Program-made: the position numbers and the translations under genes
IMG/VR virus record: IMGVR_UViG_3300032282_005345
Location: 1 to 31,924 of that record
Reading direction: 5' to 3' (one strand)
From: a virus
Length of the DNA stretch: 31,924 bases
Notes under the pieces: model-generated
Database searches by the model: none
Told to the model about the DNA's origin: nothing
What the model saw: the letters and a program-made list of their open reading frames with translations, nothing else
Shown here: positions 25,730-31,924 of the stretch, one piece after another
Numbering within the stretch: position 1 is the first letter of the stretch
How the letters are laid out: each line of letters begins with the position of its first letter

Positions 25730-26197
25730 TTAAATATTAATTATTACAAAATCACTCTGAGAAAATGTTGCTCCGGCGGTTGAGTATTCTATTTTTACCT
25801 TAGCAGTATAATCCGCAGTTCCTTTACCCGGAACACGAAAAATACTTGAAACATCATCAACTGATGGTGAACCAATTCCCGGATTAGTTTCTTCTGATTG
25901 ATCGAGTGGTGTTATTGATATATTATTGACTATAAGGTTTGGCATATATTTTGTTATTGCATCCCTAATATCCGATTCAATTGCATTAAATGTTAAACCG
26001 TCAAATGGTTCAAAAATAAATTCATATAACCTTGTACCAAAATCAGGTAAAAAATATCTTGAACCTTTTCTTGTTAAAAGAAGATGTATTAAGTCTGCTC
26101 TAATTTCACTAGATTGAAATTCAGTTAATTGAAGATAATCTCCTTTATTTGAATCTCTAAAAGGAAAATTTATACCATATGTTATACCATCTGCCAT
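25730..26197 (-). CDS. Baseplate wedge protein, gp25-like (GPW_gp25 family)
   Basis: 155 aa, slightly longer than T4 gp25 (132 aa). The family core is clear: residues about 40-65 read LLLTRKGSRYFLPDFGTRLY followed by EFIFEPFDGLTF, then IESDIRDAITKYMPNLIVNNI. An insert after about residue 100 (SEETNPGIGSPSVDDVS) explains the extra length. gp25 nucleates the wedge and sits between gp6 and the sheath. It precedes the gp6-like gene by 5 bases. The ATG at 26197 has no Shine-Dalgarno sequence, only an A/T leader. Confidence 0.93.
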   Translation of the reverse strand: MADGITYGINFPFRDSNKGDYLQLTEFQSSEIRADLIHLLLTRKGSRYFLPDFGTRLYEFIFEPFDGLTFNAIESDIRDAITKYMPNLIVNNISITPLDQSEETNPGIGSPSVDDVSSIFRVPGKGTADYTAKVKIEYSTAGATFSQSDFVIINI

Positions 26198-26217
26198 ATG
26201 TAATAAATATACTTATA

Positions 26218-26397
26218 TTATTTTTTTATTGTAGTATTACCTCTTTGTCCAACGGGTTCAAAAGGACAATGTTTGCATTTGTTACCGCAACAGTGTCCCC
26301 TGTCTATGTGATACTGTTCTGTGAACACTAATCGTGTTCCATCCATATAATAATGAGAAGGGAGAAGTTTAGGTAGTTTCTTTTCATTTTCTTTCAT
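26218..26397 (-). CDS. Small Cys-rich DUF5522-type protein
   Basis: 59 aa, encoded between the HNH and gp25-like genes. The chain has SHYYMDGTRLVFTEQYHIDR followed by GHCCGNKCKHCPF (Cys 36, 37, 41 and 44, His 43). This is the pattern I know from DUF5522 proteins, VFT...HL.RG.CCG..C.HCP. The cysteines suggest metal binding; the function of the family is unknown. The start at ATG 26397 lies inside the HNH gene and overlaps it by 14 bases. A second ATG at 26387 overlaps the HNH stop (ATGA) but opens a frame that soon ends, so it is not used here. Likely cotranscribed with the HNH gene. Confidence 0.8.
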   Translation of the reverse strand: MKENEKKLPKLLPSHYYMDGTRLVFTEQYHIDRGHCCGNKCKHCPFEPVGQRGNTTIKK

Positions 26398-26950
26398 TTG
26401 TTATTTTTTCACATATATCTAAAAAGTAATCTTGATTGAAATAATTTTTCATTAAGTTAATGTCTTTATGAATCCATTGTATATTACCAACAACATACCC
26501 TTCATTTGAATCTATCCTATCTATGGATGCGGTTGCCCCATAATTATCTTTTTTTGAATGTGAAAAATAGATTGGAAGTTTACTTAAATTACATTTAAAA
26601 TCTTGGTCAACTAAAACTTGATTAATATATTCAATTGTTATGTCAAATATTATATTTCTTTTGATTGCATTTCTTTTTATCCTACCATAATATTTTCCAC
26701 TTATGTTTTTAAATCCTCCCCACAAAGGATTAGTTTCACCAGGTCTTGAATTATTACATTCTAAACATCCTTTGGATTTTCCATTTAATAAAGTCCAACA
26801 AGAAACATAATTTTCTACGCCACATTCACATAAACACAAAATTTGTGCCTCTCTTTTTAATTCTATATTTCCATTTATAATAGTATATTTACCAAATTTT
26901 TGACCCTCCATAAACTTTCCAAAATATTTTGATGTTCCTTTTTTTCCCAT
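26384..26950 (-). CDS. Free-standing HNH endonuclease (homing type)
   Basis: 188 aa. The N-terminal part has a probable zinc site: CLCECG (Cys 39, 41, 43) and CLEC (Cys 62, 65), the treble-clef pattern of many phage HNH proteins. The C-terminal nuclease motif reads ASIDRIDSNEGYVVGNIQWI (residues 141-160) followed by HKDINLMK, with Cys 120 before it. This is the common phage HNH layout in which D144-N156-H161 lie around the metal. It sits alone between the reductase terminator and the DUF5522 gene, as mobile homing genes often do. DNA target is unknown; a recent insertion beside the reductase gene is an inference. Confidence 0.87.
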   Translation of the reverse strand: MGKKGTSKYFGKFMEGQKFGKYTIINGNIELKREAQILCLCECGVENYVSCWTLLNGKSKGCLECNNSRPGETNPLWGGFKNISGKYYGRIKRNAIKRNIIFDITIEYINQVLVDQDFKCNLSKLPIYFSHSKKDNYGATASIDRIDSNEGYVVGNIQWIHKDINLMKNYFNQDYFLDICEKITNERK

Positions 26951-26964
26951 ATTAATAAATATAC

Positions 26965-26998
26965 AAAAGGTGTGTGAAAATCAAATCACACACCTTTT
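26965..26998 (-). terminator. Rho-independent-type terminator after the reductase gene
   Basis: A perfect 13-bp inverted repeat, AAAAGGTGTGTGA and TCACACACCTTTT, with an 8-base loop lies 20 bases after the reductase stop. On the coding strand the stem ends with CCTTTTGTATATTT, giving a short U run. The stem is symmetric and could also act from the plus strand. The HNH gene starts only 15 bases further on. Confidence 0.75.
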
Positions 26999-27018
26999 AA
27001 TAATAGATTTTTTATTTA

Positions 27019-28872
27019 TCATACAATTTCGCAAGCACCGGAGGCACAAGCCGCTTCACCTTTTAAATCTGTATCATCATCCATTTCTACAATCTTAGAT
27101 AAGTCAACATCGTGTAATGTTTCCATCAATTTATCATAATCTTCTTTTGTACAATCCTCAAAAGGGGCTTGCTTATAACTATGATTAGAATAAGGTAAAA
27201 CTGATAAGCCATTGTAGTGTTCCCTTTCGGTCCACATCCACTCTCCAACTGCCGGCCATTCATGTTCTCTTACTGAAATAGTTGCGGAAACATTATGTGA
27301 ATTACTTCCACCTCTGTGTCCTGGTTTAATCCATTCCATATGAACTTTTTTAACCCTTTCTAACAATTGGATTGGTGATTCATTTCTCAAAATTGAACCT
27401 TCTGGTGCTTTTTGTGGAATACCAATAACCGCAGTATCGTGTGGACGAAAATATTCATCTTCAACTAACTCAGGGTGATTATCTCTCAAATAACTATAAA
27501 TAGCCTCATTTTTACCGACACGTATTCTTCTAATATAATAGTCATTGTGCCAAGCATGAATACCTGATGACGTACCAAGTGTTAATGATGTTGTTCCCGC
27601 TGGTTTAACTGTAGTTGTTCTTGCTGCTTTATTAATACCTAATAGATTTGCAACTCTTTCATTTTCAACTTTAACAATCTTAGCCGCAGATTTCATATCC
27701 AAACCTAAAACCGCACCTGAACCAATACCTGTCATTGAAATACCAATCAAGGCATCCTTTTCAGTTGTTCTTTGCCATATAGGCCTTAGGTAATGGAAAT
27801 TTGTGTATCCCGCTTGTAATGTTCCAACAAATGTTGCTGCCTTTACTCTTGCCTCATAATCTTCTTGATTAACAACATTTGAAACATTAATTTCGGTTAG
27901 GTTGCAAAATTGAAATGGACGAAGTGCAATCTCACAACAAGGGTTTGTTCCCCAATCTTTATCATTTGTGAAATAGATTCCGGGTTCCCCCGCTCCACTT
28001 GCCTCAATTCTTTTCCAAAGGTCCATAAAGTAATCTTTGGTAATTTTGTGTCTTAATATTGCCGCTGAGTTGTTTGCTCTTCCTCTTTGTGGGTTTTTTT
28101 CCCACCAAGCACCTGACTTACAACTAATCATTTCATCATCTGTTGCTGAGAACAAACTTATGAGAGCTGCGCGTCGGATTCCTCCTGTCAATACGGCGTC
28201 AGCAATATGACAAATCATATCATGAGCTTCAATTGGTTTTAATTTTTCGCCGTCTTGTTTAGATTCAAATATACCTTCCATTTTAATTAAACATTCCTTA
28301 AGTGGTTGAGGTCCGGGTGCCTTACCTCCCGATGTTATTAATCTTGCACCTTTTGGTCTAATATCACTGAAATCAAATTCAATCTTTGAACCACCAAAGA
28401 AATATGATTTAACTAAAACTTTAACCGCATCTGCCCAACCTTCAATTGAATCAGCAACCAACCATCTTCTTGTTCTTTCATTTGGTTTTCTGATTTCAGG
28501 TAATTCTTCTACGTGATGTTTTTGAACTGAGTATCCAACACCTGTACCACCCAATAAAAGGAACATAATCTCCGAAAACACTCTCCAATCATCAACCGGT
28601 GCATAAGCACAGTTATAAATTCTATTCGGGGAAATTTCAATCGGTTTTCCTGCAAATTGCATTGACCTCATAGATGGTAATACTTGCTTATTATAGACAA
28701 ACTGATAGTTGTCTCTTATCTCTTGCTCTAAATGGGGATACGATTTAATGTGCATCTCCATGTTTCTTGTTACTAATTCGTACCAAGTTTCTCTTCTTTT
28801 TAATTCAGGTAAGTACTTTGAATATTTCATATATACCGTTACTTCGCTGAGAATTCTGTTTGAAATTTCCAT
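27019..28872 (-). CDS. nrdJ: Class II adenosylcobalamin-dependent ribonucleoside-triphosphate reductase (monomeric)
   Basis: 617 aa, shorter than the about 739 aa of the Lactobacillus leichmannii enzyme. It reduces ribonucleoside triphosphates to deoxy forms for phage DNA synthesis, using a B12-derived radical. Visible active-site elements: Cys 88 in IYNCAYAP; NPCCEI with Asn 310, Cys 312 (thiyl radical position) and Glu 314; and Cys 323 in QFCNL, exactly 11 residues after Cys 312, as in the Lactobacillus enzyme (C408/C419). The C-terminus ACASGACEIV keeps the shuttle pair Cys 609 and Cys 614, spaced as C731/C736. LLLGGTGVGYSVQ and KPAGTTSLTLGTSSGIHAWH are family landmarks. No small subunit gene is near, as expected for class II. 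No Shine-Dalgarno sequence precedes the ATG. Confidence 0.92.
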   Translation of the reverse strand: MEISNRILSEVTVYMKYSKYLPELKRRETWYELVTRNMEMHIKSYPHLEQEIRDNYQFVYNKQVLPSMRSMQFAGKPIEISPNRIYNCAYAPVDDWRVFSEIMFLLLGGTGVGYSVQKHHVEELPEIRKPNERTRRWLVADSIEGWADAVKVLVKSYFFGGSKIEFDFSDIRPKGARLITSGGKAPGPQPLKECLIKMEGIFESKQDGEKLKPIEAHDMICHIADAVLTGGIRRAALISLFSATDDEMISCKSGAWWEKNPQRGRANNSAAILRHKITKDYFMDLWKRIEASGAGEPGIYFTNDKDWGTNPCCEIALRPFQFCNLTEINVSNVVNQEDYEARVKAATFVGTLQAGYTNFHYLRPIWQRTTEKDALIGISMTGIGSGAVLGLDMKSAAKIVKVENERVANLLGINKAARTTTVKPAGTTSLTLGTSSGIHAWHNDYYIRRIRVGKNEAIYSYLRDNHPELVEDEYFRPHDTAVIGIPQKAPEGSILRNESPIQLLERVKKVHMEWIKPGHRGGSNSHNVSATISVREHEWPAVGEWMWTEREHYNGLSVLPYSNHSYKQAPFEDCTKEDYDKLMETLHDVDLSKIVEMDDDTDLKGEAACASGACEIV

Positions 28873-28926
28873 TTTATTGTTTTTTTGTTTTTTATAAAAA
28901 ATCAGTGATTTTAATATTAAATATAA

Positions 28927-28945
28927 GGTTGCTATAAAAGCAACC
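28927..28945 (-). terminator. Hairpin after helicase gene
   Basis: GGTTGCT and AGCAACC form a perfect 7-bp stem with a 5-base loop in the 128-base gap between helicase and reductase. On the coding strand it is followed by TTATATTTAATATT. This suggests a weak terminator or attenuator before the reductase gene. The rest of the gap (28873-29000) is very AT-rich, with no other clear signal. Confidence 0.55.
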
Positions 28946-29000
28946 CATAATTTTAATAAAAAAAAGTAAGTTTTTTTGTGAAAAAGTAGATATTTATATT

Positions 29001-30383
29001 TTAATTATTTTGAGCGTTTTGCTCTCTTTGTTTTCTTTTTTCCAAGAGTTCTTTAACTCTATCTTTTTTTCTTTCTTCTTGTTGTTCTTCAAATCCAAGG
29101 AATGTAACTGAAGATTCTATATCTATTTCAAGTAGTTCGTTGTTAAACTTACAATTCTCAAATACTACCCCATCTTTACCCAACCTTGACTTTGTAATTG
29201 CAATTGTCGCTAGATTTAATTCTTTTTGTTGTAATGTTTTTGCTATTGATATGATAACGTGTCCAACTTGTGCTTTCTTAATTGAACCACCCATTTGGTC
29301 TGTAGTTACAACTTCAGATGAAATTGAACTTCTATTACCTTGAGTTGCTGTCCATCCAACTAAATTAAGTTCGTGACACATCGCTTCAAATCCTCTCATT
29401 ACCGAACCTTCTGCCTTCCATTCATCTTTACTTGTTGATTCCGGTGTAACACAATCAATATAATCTAACATAACCAAATCAATCTTCATACCATCGGCAA
29501 TCATCTTTCTAACCATATTCTTAATGTTAGACATATTGTATGTATCTGATGCCAATTTAATTAACTTTAATTCATTTGTCATTGTGTTCTTAATCTCTTC
29601 AACTTTTGAGATAACTGTTTCTCTGTGTAGATTAAGATTATCCGGTTCAATACCTGTCCAAAGGGTAAAGTGTTTTCTTTGTACAATCTTTGGATTATCC
29701 TCAAAAAATATTTGAAGAACGTTATAACCAAGATTAAATGCTGTGTTTGCAATTTTGGTTAAGATAGTTGTCTTACCAACCCCCGTGGGAGCTAATATAA
29801 CTCCTATCTCACCCTTTGCAAGTCCTCCCTTGAGTAATTTATCAATTCCGGGGATACCCATTGGTATTGGGTGTCTATAGTCCTCATTCAAAACTTCATC
29901 CAATCCGGAAAATATATCAGTGACTCCTGTTTGATGTTCTCCTACTTGTAACGCTTCTCTAACCAATCCTTCAACCTTATCATAAGATTCAAAATCTCCG
30001 TCTGTTATTATCTTCTGAGCCCTTTCCATAGCTTTCTGTAATTCTTGTTGTTTACAGAACTTCAACGCTTTTTCTTGGACAAACACACTACCTTCAAAAG
30101 GTGCGTCTTTTATTTGTTTTAAGGTATCAATAACAATCTTTAAAACTAACTCTTGAGTTATCTCTGACTTTATTAGTTGTTCCAAAGTATCAAAAGAAGG
30201 AGTTGATTCATACTTCTTATAATATTCTTTAGTTAGTTGAATGATGATTTTAAAATATTTGTTATCAAAGTAGTTGGGATCTAAAACATCCATTATGGAG
30301 TTTGAAAATGTTTTATCTACAATCAATTGATTTATTAATTGAATCTGAAATGTGTTTCCTAAGTAATCAAAATTTTTTTTCAT
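29001..30383 (-). CDS. Replicative DNA helicase, DnaB / T4 gp41 family
   Basis: 460 aa. The N-terminal about 150 residues match the DnaB N-domain style (helical, LGNTFQIQLINQLIVDKTFS, LDPNYFDNKYFKIIIQL). The RecA-like core has Walker A APTGVGKT (198-205), a FFED motif near 226-229, Walker B LVMLDYID (303-310), a TATQGNR motif (345-351) and a GSIKKAQVGHVIISI segment. It should unwind DNA ahead of the phage fork as a hexamer. The C-terminus is a charged coil. It sits with the exonuclease and reductase genes in a replication cluster. A primase is not seen in the window. Confidence 0.9.
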   Translation of the reverse strand: MKKNFDYLGNTFQIQLINQLIVDKTFSNSIMDVLDPNYFDNKYFKIIIQLTKEYYKKYESTPSFDTLEQLIKSEITQELVLKIVIDTLKQIKDAPFEGSVFVQEKALKFCKQQELQKAMERAQKIITDGDFESYDKVEGLVREALQVGEHQTGVTDIFSGLDEVLNEDYRHPIPMGIPGIDKLLKGGLAKGEIGVILAPTGVGKTTILTKIANTAFNLGYNVLQIFFEDNPKIVQRKHFTLWTGIEPDNLNLHRETVISKVEEIKNTMTNELKLIKLASDTYNMSNIKNMVRKMIADGMKIDLVMLDYIDCVTPESTSKDEWKAEGSVMRGFEAMCHELNLVGWTATQGNRSSISSEVVTTDQMGGSIKKAQVGHVIISIAKTLQQKELNLATIAITKSRLGKDGVVFENCKFNNELLEIDIESSVTFLGFEEQQEERKKDRVKELLEKRKQREQNAQNN

Positions 30384-30417
30384 AATGTGTGGTATCCCCT
30401 TTATTGATAAATATCTT

Positions 30418-30867
30418 TTAAGCTAACTGATAATCTAAATATTCGTAAGATAATTCGTAATCTGAAAAGATGTCAGTCAATCCTCTCAAGATTTCTTTTA
30501 AGAATGGTCTTACGTCAACCGTATAACGAACTTTTGGTGGAAACATTTTTCCGTCAAAAATTCTATGACAAATTGTCTGTTCCCCAACCTTAACATAAAT
30601 GTTAAAGTATTCCGCATCTTCTGTGTAAGAAGTACTCATAACCGATGGGTCGTGAATGATTGCGTCTTTGTTATCCATCATATAGATAACTGTCTTCATC
30701 TTCAAGTCATAGGTTAAACTATCCTTGATGCTCTTTACGAATTCATACAATTCGTTAGAGTTTTTTGCGTTAGGATTAAATCCTCTCACATTAAAGAATC
30801 TCTGAACAATGATGTTGTCATTCAATGTTAACAGAAACTCTAGTTTAGTGCTGTCTTGCTCTTTCAT
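30418..30867 (-). CDS. Unidentified protein of the replication cluster
   Basis: 149 aa. I do not recognise the family. The sequence is acidic to neutral with alternating strands and helices (KLEFLLTLNDNIIVQRFFNV, ELYEFVKSIKDSL, EYFNIYVKVGEQTICHRIFD) and a helical C-terminus (FLKEILRGLTDIFSDYELSY). No membrane segment and only one Cys is present. It starts 7 bases after the exonuclease gene and ends 34 bases before the helicase gene, so it is probably co-expressed with replication proteins. A small accessory replication or nucleic-acid protein is possible. Confidence 0.8.
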   Translation of the reverse strand: MKEQDSTKLEFLLTLNDNIIVQRFFNVRGFNPNAKNSNELYEFVKSIKDSLTYDLKMKTVIYMMDNKDAIIHDPSVMSTSYTEDAEYFNIYVKVGEQTICHRIFDGKMFPPKVRYTVDVRPFLKEILRGLTDIFSDYELSYEYLDYQLA

Positions 30868-30874
30868 TTGTTTT

Positions 30875-31876
30875 CTATTTTTGTTTGATTATTCTTTTTT
30901 CTTTTCTTGATAGTTTTAAAAATGGTTGTATAAACTTAACCCAAGCGTTATCATCTTTTGGTAGATACTTGAAGAGTCCATCGTCCATCATCATCTTCAT
31001 TAGATTTTTATACCCCCTATCTGTAGGGTCCATATTTTCTGTGTAAACTATATTCACAAGTTTCTCTGCTTCCTCTGTAATAAGTGGATTACCTAAATCC
31101 ACAATCTTTAAATTTGTCTTGTAAAACTTCTCTCCAAGTATACCATTTTTTGACTGTCCTGTCAAAATTTTTTCAATAATTTTTGGAACTTTTTTTTCTT
31201 TCCCAATAATTTTGGCACTATCCAAAATTTCATTTATAGTACAAGTTTTCTTTTGTAACTCAGGAAATAATTTAACCAATGTCTTTTCTCCCAATCCTTC
31301 TATTCCGGATATGTTATCTGACTTATCACCAACAAATACTTTTGTTAATAATACATTTTGGTGGGGGATGTCAACTTTGTTAAGCGATATCTTATCACCA
31401 TATTTGTAGTGTTCTTTTTTTATTGGAGAATATACACTAACATTTTTTGATATGAGTTGTGTGAAATCTTTGTCTGATGACAATATGGTAATTTTCTCAT
31501 TGGTTGCAATTTTACAATATTGTCCAATTAAATCGTCCGCTTCATTGTTTGGGACTTCTATTTGTCTTACGAATATTTCTTCTAAATATTGTTTAACTCT
31601 GTTCTTCTGATATAAATAAGATTCATATTCCTCCTCATTCATTTCATTCTTTCTGTGTGCCTTATATTCCGGATAAAGTTTTTTTCTGACACTTGTATTG
31701 GTTTCACTATCCCAACATACAATTACTTTGTCGTAATTATGTTCATCTAAAAAATAACGAATTGTATTAATAAAATGATAAATTCCTCCGATATGTTCAT
31801 TTCCTGAGAATAAATCCCTGATTCCATTATAACCTATCATATATAGGTTATTTCCATCTACTAAAAGTGTTTTCAC
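30875..31876 (-). CDS. 5'-3' exonuclease / flap endonuclease (T4 RNase H-like)
   Basis: 333 aa. It removes RNA primers and 5' flaps during replication. Metal-binding acidic residues appear in family order: Asp 7 (LLVDGNN), Asp 56 (CWDSE), Glu 112 with Asp 114 and 115 (NEADDLIG), Asp 135 and 137 (SSDKDF), and Asp 184 and 187 (GDKSDN). SGIEGLGEKT (190-199) is the helix-3-turn-helix DNA-binding part. The start is GTG at 31876: the codon before it in frame is TGA, and an internal ATG would cut off Asp 7. The GTG seems to overlap the stop of a preceding gene (GTGA). Confidence 0.92.
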   Translation of the reverse strand: MKTLLVDGNNLYMIGYNGIRDLFSGNEHIGGIYHFINTIRYFLDEHNYDKVIVCWDSETNTSVRKKLYPEYKAHRKNEMNEEEYESYLYQKNRVKQYLEEIFVRQIEVPNNEADDLIGQYCKIATNEKITILSSDKDFTQLISKNVSVYSPIKKEHYKYGDKISLNKVDIPHQNVLLTKVFVGDKSDNISGIEGLGEKTLVKLFPELQKKTCTINEILDSAKIIGKEKKVPKIIEKILTGQSKNGILGEKFYKTNLKIVDLGNPLITEEAEKLVNIVYTENMDPTDRGYKNLMKMMMDDGLFKYLPKDDNAWVKFIQPFLKLSRKEKRIIKQK

Positions 31877-31924
31877 TCATTTGAGTTTGAGGTGATAAAA
31901 TATTGTTTCTTAACTAAATATAGA
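31873..31924 (-). CDS. Possible C-terminus of an upstream gene (partial)
   Basis: One minus-strand frame is open from the window edge to a TGA at 31875-31873, encoding LYLVKKQYFITSNSNE. This TGA overlaps the GTG start of the exonuclease gene as GTGA, the same coupling style as ATGA at 9324-9327. Sixteen residues are too few to identify anything, and chance is possible. Confidence 0.35.
   Translation of the reverse strand, partial: LYLVKKQYFITSNSNE

Noticed and set aside
26385-26387. ATG overlapping the HNH stop (ATGA) as start of the next gene
   Set aside because: Its frame ends after about 18 codons; the DUF5522-like frame starts at 26397 instead.
28990-28998. TATAAATA on the minus strand, like a T4 late promoter
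   Set aside because: It lies in very AT-rich DNA right after the helicase gene, with a hairpin between it and the reductase gene, and no comparable motif was found ahead of the late genes.
28873-29000. Cobalamin riboswitch ahead of the B12-dependent reductase
   Set aside because: The gap is only 128 bases and almost all A/T; no B12-box-like conserved sequence was seen.

Overview
The window is a piece of an AT-rich genome of a large tailed (contractile-tail, T4-superfamily) bacteriophage. Every convincing gene lies on the minus strand, so the window reads from right (31924) to left (1). A Bacteroidota host is likely, but this is inference: a virion protein is built of SprB-type repeats (a repeat best known from Bacteroidota gliding adhesins), a small DUF5522-type Cys-rich protein is present, and most starts have A/T-rich leaders with no Shine-Dalgarno sequence. 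TGA is used as a stop, so the code looks standard.

Right part (about 26.2-31.9 kb), nucleic-acid metabolism: the last codons of an unidentified gene, a FEN-type 5'-3' exonuclease (GTG start), an unidentified 149-aa protein, a DnaB/gp41-type replicative helicase, a monomeric B12-dependent (class II) ribonucleotide reductase, a free-standing HNH endonuclease, and a 59-aa DUF5522-type protein overlapping the HNH gene. Hairpins follow the helicase and reductase genes.

Middle part (about 9.3-26.2 kb), tail and baseplate: gp25-like and gp6-like wedge proteins, a 1621-aa protein with an internal membrane-like hydrophobic stretch, four mid-sized virion proteins of unknown function (one with a PKD-like WGDG motif), a 990-aa protein with a tail-protein-I-like core, and a 712-aa protein of about seven SprB-like repeats. 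Genes are packed with gaps of a few bases or overlaps, as in one late operon.

Left part (1-9.3 kb): a single giant open frame of at least 3109 codons that runs off the left edge. It starts inside the stop codon of the SprB-repeat gene (ATGA). Seven Thr/Pro-rich TPTx linkers alternate with globular modules: a short N-domain, a PKD-like plus BspA/DUF285 array of about 21 units, an unknown Cys-bounded domain, a second short PKD/DUF285 module, and three LamG-like jelly rolls. It is most likely an extended fibre or adhesin for host or glycan binding, attached through the SprB-repeat protein to the baseplate. The modules and linkers show duplication at several scales and are the most unusual part of the window.
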